64,000 nt of DNA from NCBI GenBank assembly GCA_963678255.2, contig CAXXTW010000002.1, forward strand, positions 1,550,001 through 1,614,000, in the 5' to 3' direction. The translations under genes were made by a program, and so were the position numbers. Position 1 is the stretch's first letter. Every line of letters begins with the position of its first letter. Origin of the DNA: G963678255 sp963678255. GTDB lineage: Bacteria; Cloacimonadota; Cloacimonadia; Cloacimonadales; WRIO01. This document shows positions 1-9,621 of the stretch, in pieces. The notes beneath the pieces were generated by a model. The model did no database searches, was not told where the DNA came from, and was given only the letters and a program-made list of their open reading frames with translations.

Positions 1-1440
1 ATTGTCTATTGTTACTGGATTTTCCATTGACTTCCAACAATTACCTACCCAGTATTTTGCCATTACTAGTATATTGTTTGTATCTGTTTGTCTCCATGTG
101 GTAACTACATAATTGTTGTGAGAAAATACTTTTGGTGATTTATAACCCTGCCCTGGATTAAAAATAGAGTGATAATTATTGCCAATCGTTTTCTTTTCAT
201 AACTATATGTTACATTTGCTCCTTTTTCTGTCTGAATCGTTTGAATAAAGCCTTTATGTTTTATTATATTATTCTGATCACTAGCGTCATCACTTTCATA
301 ATAAGAATATTTTGTATAAGATTGTAGTTCATTTTCTTTGTTTAATATTTGAATTCCTCTTAATAATCTTTTCTTAAAATTATTATCTGTATTGATGAAG
401 CTAATAAGATTATTTTCTTTGTAATCAAAATCAATTTCTGTTAAAATGCCATCGTCTTTTTTTAGATAAATAGAAAGCAAATATTTCTTTTCATATTGTT
501 CTTGATATCCATCATAGAAATTTGTTGCAATTCCATTTACTGTTCTGATTTCAGGTTCAGTCATTTCAGTATGAGGATCAGCATATTCATAAATTTCTTT
601 GTCTTCGTAGTTTAAATTTATAGAATAACCATAATCATTGAAAATTGAATTTAAGTAAACAGCCTGAGTGTATGGTACATCTCCAAAACCTACTTTTTCA
701 ATTGCTTGGTTATAAGTATAATGAATGGCATTGTCAAACTGATCAGTAACTGTTGTTAAAAACCATTCTGTTGTAAAATTGCTTTGGCAATTAACACCAT
801 TTTCATCTTTTGAAATGATACTATTACCTATCCAATTACCTATGCAAATAGTCTTTGCTTTTGATGAAAAAGGATGATTACTGTCATCATTTTCACCAAA
901 AATCATTTTCTGCATTCCGCTAAATACTACCCAGTTATCTGTATTAGTATTTGAATTGTACTGAATTCTCAATGTATTATCTGTTTCTGCCACATAATCT
1001 AAAACATCTCCATTATTGCCATCATAAATTAGTTTTATGAACTGCCCGTTTAGTTTTAAATAAAAGATATCATCAGTAATAGTTTTTGTATTATTGTGAA
1101 AACGAACGATACTGTTTTTAGGAAGATCCCATCCTAAACCTAATACACTGGTCGGAGTAAACACATTTTTCTTTTTTACAATTTCATTTACGCCATTGTT
1201 AGAATAAGTTAAGTTTAAGCTAAGATTAGAAATTGAAATAGGTACAGAGAAGTTTACGGTACCTGTGGATTTATTGACTTTTTCTGAAATATTTTGAATA
1301 ACAGAACTACTGAAGTTTGATGCAAAATTACTTGCTGTTGGTTGTTCAAATGTTTCTTCAGAAAACAATAATGCAAAATTACATGTTAATAAAAGTATTA
1401 AAAATAAACAAGTTAAAAAACTAATTTTTCTTTTTTTCAT
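1..1440 (-). CDS. RHS/YD-repeat secreted protein, N-terminal part (runs off the window)
   Basis: An open frame starts with ATG at 1440 and continues past the left edge. The first ~25 residues are a basic start, a hydrophobic stretch and LLTC, so a signal peptide and possibly a lipoprotein lipobox. The next part contains GTVNFSVPIS and the LGLGWDLP motif typical of the N-terminal region of RHS/SpvB-like proteins, followed by many Y/D-rich strands. About 480 residues are visible; the YD-repeat core and tip would lie to the left. Orphan RHS tips at 14.5-17.8 kb suggest this is the parent gene whose C-terminal end can be replaced. RHS proteins typically form a beta-cocoon that carries a toxin. 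The family call is firm; the substrate is unknown. Confidence 0.75.
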   Translation of the reverse strand, partial: MKKRKISFLTCLFLILLLTCNFALLFSEETFEQPTASNFASNFSSSVIQNISEKVNKSTGTVNFSVPISISNLSLNLTYSNNGVNEIVKKKNVFTPTSVLGLGWDLPKNSIVRFHNNTKTITDDIFYLKLNGQFIKLIYDGNNGDVLDYVAETDNTLRIQYNSNTNTDNWVVFSGMQKMIFGENDDSNHPFSSKAKTICIGNWIGNSIISKDENGVNCQSNFTTEWFLTTVTDQFDNAIHYTYNQAIEKVGFGDVPYTQAVYLNSIFNDYGYSINLNYEDKEIYEYADPHTEMTEPEIRTVNGIATNFYDGYQEQYEKKYLLSIYLKKDDGILTEIDFDYKENNLISFINTDNNFKKRLLRGIQILNKENELQSYTKYSYYESDDASDQNNIIKHKGFIQTIQTEKGANVTYSYEKKTIGNNYHSIFNPGQGYKSPKVFSHNNYVVTTWRQTDTNNILVMAKYWVGNCWKSMENPVTIDN

Positions 1441-1497
1441 AATTCTCTCCTCCAAAATTTCAAACATAAATTTAATAAAAATCTCTCCATCTTTTCC

Positions 1498-1947
1498 TCA
1501 ATTCTTTACATAATATTTATATTTAATTTTACTAATTTCAATTTCAACACCATCTTCAGATAGTGCAATGACTTTCCCAAAATCCAATATATCCCCTGCT
1601 TTAACAAAATAAGTCTGATTATTTACGTTCAGTATGGCTGTATCTCCGACTATTCCAGCTAACTCTATGCGAGGGAGATCTTTTATTTGAACTGTTTTTG
1701 TTTGGGAGTTTTCAGGTAAAATAGACTTTGAAGATTGGGTTGTTTTTACAAGCATCGCTTCACTGAAGGGATCTCTGAAATCACCCTTAAATTCAATTTT
1801 TTGGAATTCAGATTTGTTTTGTAATGTTTTATTTGTCACGACATCTTTATCTGTGGATAGCCCGTTGATCATTTTTATTATAAAATTTCCCCATATAATT
1901 GCTGCCAGTATGAAGAGGATAATCATAAAGATTTGTTTTGTTTGCAT
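1498..1947 (-). CDS. GspC/PilP-like inner-membrane component of the secretion system
   Basis: Last gene of the pseudopilus operon, about 149 aa. I chose the ATG at 1947 because AGAGGGTAGAT just before it is a good ribosome site; the longer frame (from 2001) overlaps the upstream gene. One N-terminal membrane helix (FMIILFILAAIIW) is followed by a linker with DPF, then a small beta domain (IELAGIVGDTAILNVNNQTYF, V-K-A-G-D) of the HR/PilP type. That domain normally contacts the N0 domain of the secretin. Position after the L- and M-like genes agrees with a role in linking the inner-membrane platform to the secretin. Confidence 0.7.
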   Translation of the reverse strand: MQTKQIFMIILFILAAIIWGNFIIKMINGLSTDKDVVTNKTLQNKSEFQKIEFKGDFRDPFSEAMLVKTTQSSKSILPENSQTKTVQIKDLPRIELAGIVGDTAILNVNNQTYFVKAGDILDFGKVIALSEDGVEIEISKIKYKYYVKN

Positions 1948-1957
1948 ATCTACCCTC

Positions 1958-2425
1958 TTAATTTTTAAAACAAAGTTCGGTAAGTAAAGCATTCTGATCA
2001 TTTTTAAATAATCTCACTTTTATTATTTGGTTAGACAGATTAGAGTTTTCAAAATCTCTTAAAAAAAATCCAGTATTTTTAAAATTCCCTTTTAAGATTA
2101 TCTGATAGTTGTTAACTGTAGATTTATCATCCGCTTCATTTTGATGTAATGACTCTATTGTCATTTCATTTTTATTGATTATTTCAGATAAACTTCTGAT
2201 TAGATTCTTGGAATTTATCGGATTATCTAAGTTTTTTAATGTTTTAATATTTAAGTTTTTATAATAGACTAATTCATTTTGAAGATCATTGTAACTGAAT
2301 AAAGAATAAAGAGAGCCAATTTTATCAAAAATTACAGGTAAAGCATAATATAACCCTGTTAACAAAATAAGTGATAACAAAAGAGAAAGAATTGAATACC
2401 GATTAACTGTATGTTTCTTGATCAT
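1958..2425 (-). CDS. GspM/PilO-like assembly protein
   Basis: 155 aa with one N-terminal membrane helix (about residues 12-32), a coiled-coil stretch rich in N, L and K, and a C-terminal ferredoxin-like fold with ILKGNF and IIKVRLF strands. This is the layout of GspM/PilO, which pairs with GspL/PilN in the inner-membrane platform. Its ATG overlaps the stop of the L-like gene by 4 nt (ATGA), so the two are probably translationally coupled. Sequence alone is weak; the call rests on topology and gene order. Confidence 0.65.
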   Translation of the reverse strand: MIKKHTVNRYSILSLLLSLILLTGLYYALPVIFDKIGSLYSLFSYNDLQNELVYYKNLNIKTLKNLDNPINSKNLIRSLSEIINKNEMTIESLHQNEADDKSTVNNYQIILKGNFKNTGFFLRDFENSNLSNQIIKVRLFKNDQNALLTELCFKN

Positions 2426-3603
2426 TTTGTTATTAACTCCAAAGTAAACAAGTAAGATGAAACTGGATTTTCCATATTTTGCTCTTTTTGATCTTTTATC
2501 TCTTTAATAATAAGATTTTTAAAATATTGAAGTTTTCTTATGTTATCGACGAAAGTCAGAACATCGTCATTATTTCTGCTTTTTCCCTTAACAATAATTC
2601 TTTTATTAGATTCCTGATCATAGAAAATTTCACTCAAGGTTATTCTATCTGGAACTGATTTTCCGATTAATTCCAGTATCCCTGAAAAATTAGTCATTCT
2701 GGTATCATTTTTGATTTGATTTACAAGAGCCGATTTGTTATTGTCTGCATATAGTTTTTTTTCTATTATAACAAGATCTCTGATCTGATTAACATCCTCG
2801 ATTTTATCTTGCATAAAGAGTTGAAATGATAAAAATATAATGAGAGCAATGACTGTATAGATTAATATTTTTTGAGAAAATAATCGCAAACTTTTTTTGT
2901 CAGTTAATTCTTGATTAAACTTTTGAATACTCATCTCAATAAAGTTCATTTGATCAAAAATGGTTTCTTTTTCATTCAAATAAAATCCATCTACAAACAA
3001 GGTGCTCAGGTTCAAATCTAAGAGACTCTGTTTTGATTGATTTGAAAAGATCAGATTTCCTTCTTTAAAGATAAAATGAAATTTCCCATTATTAAAATCG
3101 AGTGAGATGTTTTCATCTGACTGCTTATTCATCATCGCCAGACCTAGTGTTTCCAAACCATTTCCAAAATAGACAGGAAAGCAATTATATTCCGATAAAA
3201 GTCTTATATATTCTTCTTGTTTTTGTTTATCCAGAGCAGTTATTTGAATATGGTAATGATACTCAGATTTAGTCCAATAATATCTGAATAAATACTGATC
3301 TGCATGATCAAGATGCTGACAGTGTTGTTCGCAAAGATGGATCATCTCGTTTTCAGAATATTCAGAAGAGACTTCTAAATAATGAAAATCAAAGTCAGTT
3401 AATGGTAATAGTATATACAGGTTTGATACACTTAAAGTTTTTTTCTGTTTTGGAGACAATTGAACTAAGTACTCGTTGAAAGTGCATGTATAATGGTTAA
3501 TTTTATCAAGGAAGTGAAATCTCAATAAGGTTTTAAATGATCTTCTGATGATCTGATTTTGATTTGCTCTTAAAATCGTATGATCATTTAATATAAGTCC
3601 CAT
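2422..3603 (-). CDS. GspL-like (PilM-PilN fusion) secretion platform protein
   Basis: 393 aa. Residues 1-240 form a soluble cytoplasmic part where an actin-like PilM/GspL domain is expected, but with little recognisable sequence. One membrane helix at about 247-263 (IYTVIALIIFLSFQLF) is followed by a coiled coil and a PilN-type periplasmic domain with VPDRITLSEI and a later KGKSRNNDDV segment. This is the GspL architecture, which recruits the GspE ATPase to the membrane. ATG overlaps the secretin stop codon (TAATG). The N-terminal part is strongly diverged. Confidence 0.7.
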   Translation of the reverse strand: MGLILNDHTILRANQNQIIRRSFKTLLRFHFLDKINHYTCTFNEYLVQLSPKQKKTLSVSNLYILLPLTDFDFHYLEVSSEYSENEMIHLCEQHCQHLDHADQYLFRYYWTKSEYHYHIQITALDKQKQEEYIRLLSEYNCFPVYFGNGLETLGLAMMNKQSDENISLDFNNGKFHFIFKEGNLIFSNQSKQSLLDLNLSTLFVDGFYLNEKETIFDQMNFIEMSIQKFNQELTDKKSLRLFSQKILIYTVIALIIFLSFQLFMQDKIEDVNQIRDLVIIEKKLYADNNKSALVNQIKNDTRMTNFSGILELIGKSVPDRITLSEIFYDQESNKRIIVKGKSRNNDDVLTFVDNIRKLQYFKNLIIKEIKDQKEQNMENPVSSYLFTLELITK

Positions 3604-5747
3604 TACTTTTTCTCCATAAAATCATAAGTTTTACGAATATTGTCCCATTTCTCAATTTCTCCATTATCCCCATAGAAAACATGAGGTGTGATATAGATCA
3701 TCAATTCACTTTTACTTTTATTTTTATTTCTGGTACTGAATAATCTTCCAATAAAAGGAAGGTCGCCTAATATAGGGACTTTAAAATAGTTTTTAGATTC
3801 TGAATCCTGTATCAGCCCACCAAGAATTATTGTCTCACCATCTTTTAGGCGAACTGTTGATTTCAAGACTCTACTATTGATTGTTGGAGGAGTACTTGAG
3901 GTAAAAGATCCAACTGGTGTTTTAAATTCCGGGTTTATTTCTACGGTTACATCCCCTGATGCACTAACCCAAGGGACTATAGACAAGGTCACATTTGCTT
4001 CCACTTTTTCAAACCTTTCAGATTCCTGAGTTACGGTTGATTGAGCAGAAGTCACAGGTGTGACAGTTTTCAATATATAATACTGGGTTGTCCCAATACT
4101 AATACTGGCAGAATGTCCATTGAGAGTTGCAATTTGGGGTCTTGAGCGCACGTTTGCCTTCCCTTGGTTCTCTAATGCCTGTATCTTCATATAGAAGTTT
4201 GAGGGCAACTTTCCCAGATTTGAAACACCTGCCCAACTGCTGATATCTTTCAAAACTTCATTTGCTTTCACGCCATCAGTTTGACTATAGAAACGTCCTT
4301 TAGAATCAATACCCAGATCAAGGAAGTTATAATTTGACCATTTTACAGAGTCTGGTTGGATTGATTTAGAACCAATCATCATACCCAGTTCACTAATATC
4401 AGTAGTATTAAAATCCACGACTAAAGCTTCTATCAGGATCTGAGGTGTTGGAAAATCAATCTTACTTAAGTAATTTTCTATTTCAGAGATTAAATCATTT
4501 GTTCCAACGACCATGACTGCATTTTGTTCTTTAATAATCTCTATGGTGGTGGTTCTTTTAATATTATCAGGAAGGATATCCGCAATACCTTCTGAGCGGA
4601 TATGTTTCAATTTAATCAATTTAGAGGTTACCAAACTCGCATTCTTCTTATCTCCGATTATGAAGATATCTCCCTCTTTTTTGTAAGTAAAATCTGTACC
4701 TTTAAAGAAGTAATTTAAGGTTTCCTCAACACTCAAACCATTACATTTAGCTGTAATCTTTCCAGTGGGTTCACCATATAAGACAATATTGGTTTCGAGT
4801 TGACGGGAAAGCTCTTTGATGACATTGACAAGATCGGCATTTTCCAATTCAAAACTGATTTTATTATCATCAACAGTTATCCAGGTATTTTTTTTGAGGG
4901 CTTCTTTTCCCTGAATATTTACTTTATCAATATCAACATAGGTGATATTTTCTTTTTTCCGTACTTTATATCCATTGTTTTCAAAAAGAATTTTAATCCC
5001 ATCATCTAATGCAACATTAGAAAAATAACCACTAATTGGACCAGATATCCCATTTTGGAGAATTATATTTTTTGATGATAATTGAGAGATTTTTTTAGTT
5101 ACTTCCTGTATATCCTTGTTCTTCAGATCCAGAGACAGTTTATTATCTTTAACCTGAACATTTAATTCTTCTTCTTTTATAATAATTGGTTGAATCTGCT
5201 TTTCGGAAATACACAGCACATTACCCTTGATATTAAGCATCAAATCATATTCATCAATAATAAATTCAATAAAATCATGAACTTTGATATTTCGGAAGGT
5301 TAATGTTACTTGTTTTTTAACATTATTGTCCACAGCAAGATTGATTTCATATTGATGAGCGAGTCCTCTTAAAACATCCTTCAGATCCATATCTTTGACA
5401 TTAATCCGATCAATGACTTTGTCCATATTTGGACTGAGATCACTCAGATTTTTCATTTCTGGTTTAATTTCAGTAATATTTTTTGATTTCGTTTGCTTTT
5501 GCCATTTTAAAAGTGCAGGATTATAGGGAAGGTGAGATTTTACTGAATCTGCTGATTCGCTTTTTTTCAGCACCTTTTTTAAATCATCTGAATTTTTTAA
5601 TTCAATGGAGTTTAAATTCATTATTAGTGTTGTTACAAAGATTAAACAAATTAAGCTAGAGGGTGAGTTCAGACACTTTTTTACATGAGTCAAGATACTC
5701 CTGAGCATACCCGGCATTGAAAGAGAGTCTGATATTAGGGTTCTCAA
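3603..5747 (-). CDS. gspD: GspD/PilQ-type secretin
   Basis: Outer-membrane secretin of 714 aa. The start is TTG at 5747: GGAG lies 5 nt upstream and TTGA overlaps the GspE stop. Residues ~25-48 are a signal peptide. Three or more N-domain modules with the 'ISLDLKNADLxxVI' pattern follow, for example near residues 120, 205 and 295. The C-terminal secretin domain has ILIEALVVDF, VRSRPQIATLNG, RLKDGETIILGGLIQD and VPILGDLPFIGRLFS. The last is the classic secretin signature. It would form the outer-membrane ring through which pseudopilus substrates leave. Length is normal for the family. Confidence 0.95.
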   Translation of the reverse strand: MRTLISDSLSMPGMLRSILTHVKKCLNSPSSLICLIFVTTLIMNLNSIELKNSDDLKKVLKKSESADSVKSHLPYNPALLKWQKQTKSKNITEIKPEMKNLSDLSPNMDKVIDRINVKDMDLKDVLRGLAHQYEINLAVDNNVKKQVTLTFRNIKVHDFIEFIIDEYDLMLNIKGNVLCISEKQIQPIIIKEEELNVQVKDNKLSLDLKNKDIQEVTKKISQLSSKNIILQNGISGPISGYFSNVALDDGIKILFENNGYKVRKKENITYVDIDKVNIQGKEALKKNTWITVDDNKISFELENADLVNVIKELSRQLETNIVLYGEPTGKITAKCNGLSVEETLNYFFKGTDFTYKKEGDIFIIGDKKNASLVTSKLIKLKHIRSEGIADILPDNIKRTTTIEIIKEQNAVMVVGTNDLISEIENYLSKIDFPTPQILIEALVVDFNTTDISELGMMIGSKSIQPDSVKWSNYNFLDLGIDSKGRFYSQTDGVKANEVLKDISSWAGVSNLGKLPSNFYMKIQALENQGKANVRSRPQIATLNGHSASISIGTTQYYILKTVTPVTSAQSTVTQESERFEKVEANVTLSIVPWVSASGDVTVEINPEFKTPVGSFTSSTPPTINSRVLKSTVRLKDGETIILGGLIQDSESKNYFKVPILGDLPFIGRLFSTRNKNKSKSELMIYITPHVFYGDNGEIEKWDNIRKTYDFMEKK

Positions 5748-6913
5748 TGCAGCTCCGGTTTATAATAAACTTTTTTCATAATTTCATCCAAACTGATAAT
5801 TCCTTTTCCTGCTTTTATCAAAGCACTTTCCAATAGATTATTCATTCCGGTTTTTGTTGCTGTTTCTCTTATATCTTTTACAGAAGCATTTTTTAGAATC
5901 AATTCTGAAATTTCTTCTGTAACCGGCAGGATTTCAAAAATAGCTGTTCTACCGATATGTCCTGTATTATGGCAAATTTCACATCCTTTTGCCTTGTAAT
6001 ATGTCGTATGATTATCAATATTCATGAATTGCTGATATCTTTCAGTATTGGTTTCAGGTGTTTTACAATTAGGGCAAAGTTTTCTTACCAATCGTTGAGC
6101 TATAATCAATCGAACAGAGGAAGAAATCAGAAAAGGCTCGATCCCTAAATGGATAAGACGTATCAAAGTTGAGGGTGCATCATTCGTATGAAGGGTTGAA
6201 AAGACCAGATGTCCGGTTAAAGAGGCACGTATGGCTATATCCGCTGTTTCTGAATCTCTCATTTCACCAATCATAATCACATCGGGATCCTGTCTTAATA
6301 TTGAACGAAGAGAAGAAGCAAAAGTAAAACCGATCTCTTCTCGAATATGGGTCTGATTGATTCCTGTTAAAGAATATTCAATAGGATCTTCAATGGTTGT
6401 TATATTGATATTTTCATGATTGATATCATTAAGAACAGAATATAATGAAGTAGTTTTCCCGCTACCGGTGGGACCTGTAACTAAGATCATTCCATAAGGT
6501 AATCGAATATATCGATCTATTAATTTCATTTCTTCGTCATTAAGACCCAGGGATTCCAACGACAAACGGATACTCTCTCTGTTTAAGAGTCTAAGTACGA
6601 TTTTTTCGCCGAATCTAGTTGGAAGAACAGAGACTCGAATATCGATATCGGATCCATGATGTTTAAAGCTGATTTTTCCATCCTGAGGTTTTCTTTTTTC
6701 AGCAATATCTAAATCAGCCATGATTTTAATGCGTGATAAAATCTCTTCTTTTTGTATATAAGGAAGATTCTCTATTGTCTTTAATGCACCATCAAGTCGA
6801 TACCTTACACGAAATTCAATTTCATAAACTTCAAAATGAATATCACTTGCATTGATCTTTATCGCATCAGACAATAATTGCCCTACTTTTTGAATTACAG
6901 GAATTTTTTGCAT
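5744..6913 (-). CDS. gspE: GspE/PilB secretion ATPase (short form)
   Basis: Cytoplasmic ATPase that drives pseudopilus assembly. Walker A is GPTGSGKTT near residue 147. The Asp box (TTIEDPIEY), Walker B-like VIMIGEMRD and His box (TLHTND) follow. A zinc site is formed by CPNC and CEIC about 35 residues apart. At 389 aa it lacks the N1 domain (MshEN/GspE-II type) found in most family members of 500-570 aa; it begins directly at the domain with SDIHFE. No clear ribosome site precedes the ATG, which lies 14 nt after the upstream gene, so translation may be coupled. Function is secure. Confidence 0.95.
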   Translation of the reverse strand: MQKIPVIQKVGQLLSDAIKINASDIHFEVYEIEFRVRYRLDGALKTIENLPYIQKEEILSRIKIMADLDIAEKRKPQDGKISFKHHGSDIDIRVSVLPTRFGEKIVLRLLNRESIRLSLESLGLNDEEMKLIDRYIRLPYGMILVTGPTGSGKTTSLYSVLNDINHENINITTIEDPIEYSLTGINQTHIREEIGFTFASSLRSILRQDPDVIMIGEMRDSETADIAIRASLTGHLVFSTLHTNDAPSTLIRLIHLGIEPFLISSSVRLIIAQRLVRKLCPNCKTPETNTERYQQFMNIDNHTTYYKAKGCEICHNTGHIGRTAIFEILPVTEEISELILKNASVKDIRETATKTGMNNLLESALIKAGKGIISLDEIMKKVYYKPELH

Positions 6914-6927
6914 GAAAAAAGCTAAAC

Positions 6928-7641
6928 TTATTTTTTTAGTTGATTAATTTTAGATTTTAACTCGTCATTCTCTTTCTTGAGTTCAATCATATAGAGAGTT
7001 AACTCTTCTACTTTCTGAAGAAGTTTTGCTTGCATTTCACCAAGATTGACACCGTCTGAAACAACTTGAGTTGCACTTGGCATTTCTGGTAAGTGGCCGT
7101 TTTCTTTAATGAAATTATCAACATCGTTTAACGAACGGAGATTATAAGCGGGTTTAAAGACAAAATCTGGCCAATCACCAATTGCTTGGACTTTGATTTC
7201 AGTAGCATAGATCTTTCCATTAACAGCTAAACGGCATCCAGTAGAAATATGCTCAGTATTAATACCAAGACCCTGAGGAGAAAACATAATGTATCCACTA
7301 GATCTTGAAGTTTCACTTTGTTGTCCCAAAAAATAACGATAAAAAATCTTTCCAGATTCTTCCTCTTGATAAAATCCAGCATGAACTGGTATTGGATCTG
7401 TTGCTGTTTCGGATATCCATCCAAATTCCATTTTGTCTTTTTCAAACAAATACCATTTATTAAAGTATTGGATATTATTGTTTGATTCTCCCATTGTTCC
7501 ACCAAGAATACTACCATTAACTTCTAAGGCTTCCTTGGGATCAGAAATACCAATTCCCAATTTATCGTCAATTGAATAGCTGTCCGCAAAACACAGGGTT
7601 GTCAAAAATAGACATAATAAAACAAACATCGTTTTTTTCAT
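6928..7641 (-). CDS. Secreted tail-fibre/S74-like protein with C-terminal coiled coil
   Basis: 237 aa with a signal peptide (cut after CFA, residue ~19). A short LGIGISDPKEALEVNGSI segment is the hallmark of tail-fibre-like beta repeats. The C-terminal LRSLNDVDNFIKENGHLPEMPS and GVNLGEMQAKLLQKVEEL region resembles the S74-like/intramolecular-chaperone ends common in Bacteroidota, but without a clear catalytic Ser-Lys pair. The last ~35 residues are a coiled coil, so it is probably a trimer. It lies between gspF and gspE with a good ribosome site (GAGGAG), which is unusual inside a secretion operon. It could be a surface or pilus-tip substrate of the system. Role inferred only. Confidence 0.6.
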   Translation of the reverse strand: MKKTMFVLLCLFLTTLCFADSYSIDDKLGIGISDPKEALEVNGSILGGTMGESNNNIQYFNKWYLFEKDKMEFGWISETATDPIPVHAGFYQEEESGKIFYRYFLGQQSETSRSSGYIMFSPQGLGINTEHISTGCRLAVNGKIYATEIKVQAIGDWPDFVFKPAYNLRSLNDVDNFIKENGHLPEMPSATQVVSDGVNLGEMQAKLLQKVEELTLYMIELKKENDELKSKINQLKK

Positions 7642-7680
7642 AATATACTCCTCATTCTCTTTTATCTTTCGATTCTTTAT

Positions 7681-8793
7681 TTAGTAGGATACTATATTTA
7701 CCATATCAAATAACGGTAAATATAATGATATTATAATGAAAGCAATAAACATACCAACACAGACTATGATTATTGGTTCGATCAAAGAACTTAAGGTTTC
7801 AAAAAAAATATCAAGTTCTTTTTCATAAAATTCAGAAATATAAACAAAAACTTCATCCAAATTCCCACTAGTTTCTCCAGCTGAGATCAGTTCTGTCACT
7901 GTTTCAGGGAATAAATTACTTTTCTTAAAAGAATGGAAAATTGATTGACCTTTATCAATAGAACGCAAACTTTCCTGCATCGTTTGTACACAGTTCTGAT
8001 CTGAAGTGACACTTAAAGAGATGTTTAAAGCCTGACTGATTGTCATCCCATTTTTAATCAAAAGTCCTGCAGACCTGAAGTATCTAGAAATAAATATCTT
8101 CTGAATAGTTTTTGCCATAAATGGTACAGTATAAAATATTTTTCTAAAAAAAGCAATATTGATCCAATTTAGCTTATTCTTCCTGTAAACAGAATAGACA
8201 ACTGCTATTGTTATAACCAGACCAACAATCGCTATAGGGAGATATTTTCCAAAACCAATGATTAGCTTTACACTTAAAGGAATTTCTGCTCCAAAATCGG
8301 TAAAAATCTCAGCAATAGAGGGCAAAATAAACAGAATAAAAAATAAAACAGCGATGATGGATGATAAAATTAAAAATCCCGGGTACATAAGGGATAAAAT
8401 CAGTTTCTGTCTTAAATGATACATTTTTTCCATATACTCCGCTTGGGAATGAAGGACATTCCCCAGACCGGAAGACTCTTCTCCAATTTCAATTAACTTG
8501 ATGTAAACAGGATCAAAAAAAGAATTATGCTGAGATAATGCAACAGAAAAAGATTTTCCTTTTTTCAGATCACTGATTAATTCAGCGGTTAGTTTTTTCA
8601 TGATAGGTTTTCCAGATTGGCGATGGATTGTTTCTAACGCTTTTAACAAAGTAATCCGAGAGTTAATTAGCACAGATAGATTTTTGGTAAACTCTGTAAT
8701 ATCTCTCAACCCTGGTTTTTGACTTTGAAATATTTGAAACCCTGTCTCTTTTTTTTTATTTTTCTTTTTTAACTCATTTAGAGGATTGCTCAT
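7681..8793 (-). CDS. gspF: GspF/PilC inner-membrane platform protein
   Basis: About 370 aa with two GspF repeats. Each has a cytoplasmic helical domain (residues ~30-150 and ~235-350) followed by membrane helices near 165-190, 210-230 and the C-terminus (IIIVCVGMFIAFIIISLYL). Motifs such as LIEIGEESSGLGNVL and LISAGETSGNLDEVF are the paired family signatures. I prefer the second Met (8793), which has GGGAG six bases upstream; the first is at 8799. It overlaps the preceding J-like gene by about 20 nt. It would be the rotor or adaptor for the GspE ATPase. Confidence 0.93.
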   Translation of the reverse strand: MSNPLNELKKKNKKKETGFQIFQSQKPGLRDITEFTKNLSVLINSRITLLKALETIHRQSGKPIMKKLTAELISDLKKGKSFSVALSQHNSFFDPVYIKLIEIGEESSGLGNVLHSQAEYMEKMYHLRQKLILSLMYPGFLILSSIIAVLFFILFILPSIAEIFTDFGAEIPLSVKLIIGFGKYLPIAIVGLVITIAVVYSVYRKNKLNWINIAFFRKIFYTVPFMAKTIQKIFISRYFRSAGLLIKNGMTISQALNISLSVTSDQNCVQTMQESLRSIDKGQSIFHSFKKSNLFPETVTELISAGETSGNLDEVFVYISEFYEKELDIFFETLSSLIEPIIIVCVGMFIAFIIISLYLPLFDMVNIVSY

Positions 8794-9304
8794 TGTCATC
8801 TCCCATATAGAGTGAATTTCTCAAGGATTGTGTGAAATGCAAGATTTCTTTACCCTTATGATTAACTTGAACTTTCATTATCTGGCAATTTTGATTTCCA
8901 AAATCAGTTTCATTTTTTTCATCAAAAAAATATTCTTTTTTCCCATCAATAAACAAAAAATGAAGATTAATCTCTGCATTATCCATTTTAATAAAGGGTT
9001 CTATATTTCTCATCAGAATCCCATTTTGATAATAATAGTCAGCTTTCTTTTTACCATTTTTAAAAACAGAGAGTATCTTTCCTTCACAAACAAAATAATC
9101 ACAGCAATAAAAATCATTGATTAGCTGTTTTTTATAGGAATAGATCTTTTGATACAAATCCTGTTGCCTTACCCTTTTTTGATAAGCCGGAACCATCCTG
9201 ATCAGAAGATTACCCATTAGCCCAAAGATAATGGAAATAATCAGGATTGCTATAAGAACTTCGACTATTGTAAAGCCGGATTCTTTCTTTTTAGATAGTA
9301 AAAT
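8774..9304 (-). CDS. GspJ-like minor pseudopilin (start codon not standard)
   Basis: The frame includes a class III prepilin signal, ESGFTIVEVLIAILIISIIFGL, just upstream of the first ATG (9217), so the real protein must start earlier. Upstream, however, the frame is open only back to a TGA near 9354 and has no ATG, GTG or TTG. The ATT at 9304 or 9334 is the nearest candidate. The mature part (about 160 aa) has short beta strands (YYYQNGILMRNIE) as in GspJ-type pseudopilins. It overlaps the I-like gene in another frame; that gene contains AAAAAA at 9325-9330, where a -1 slip would enter this frame. Family call good, start unresolved. Confidence 0.7.
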   Translation of the reverse strand: MLLSKKKESGFTIVEVLIAILIISIIFGLMGNLLIRMVPAYQKRVRQQDLYQKIYSYKKQLINDFYCCDYFVCEGKILSVFKNGKKKADYYYQNGILMRNIEPFIKMDNAEINLHFLFIDGKKEYFFDEKNETDFGNQNCQIMKVQVNHKGKEILHFTQSLRNSLYMGDDNEQSSK

Positions 9305-9621
9305 CGGGTTAAAGAAGCCTTGTCTTTTTTGAATTGGACACTTAATTTCAGCACCTCATATTTCTTATAATCGGTTTTTGTTTTTTGGATAATATATAGA
9401 CTATCACTAAATTCTGTTTGGTCAGCCGGTTGAAAAATGTATTCTTCCACGATGTTCTGAGCTGTGTTTACAGCCTTAATCCTATTCTCAACTGTAGAAG
9501 CTAGACTGATCCTAAAGAATAAATGAGAAAAAAGGATACCTGCAAGCATGAGAATACTCAAAGAGAATAAACTTTCCAGTATAGTAACGCCTTTTTGGTT
9601 TATAATTTTACTTTTCTTCAT
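9265..9621 (-). CDS. GspI/PilV-like minor pseudopilin
   Basis: 118 aa. Residues 10-33 (KGVTILESLFSLSILMLAGILF) form the pseudopilin signal with Gly before the cleavage site and Glu at mature position 5. A short globular domain follows. The ATG overlaps the end of the K-like gene by 14 nt, and its own 3' end overlaps the following J-like gene. Small size and position between K- and J-like genes suit GspI. With the other minor pseudopilins it would form the tip of the pseudopilus. Confidence 0.75.
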   Translation of the reverse strand: MKKSKIINQKGVTILESLFSLSILMLAGILFSHLFFRISLASTVENRIKAVNTAQNIVEEYIFQPADQTEFSDSLYIIQKTKTDYKKYEVLKLSVQFKKDKASLTRFYYLKRKNPALQ

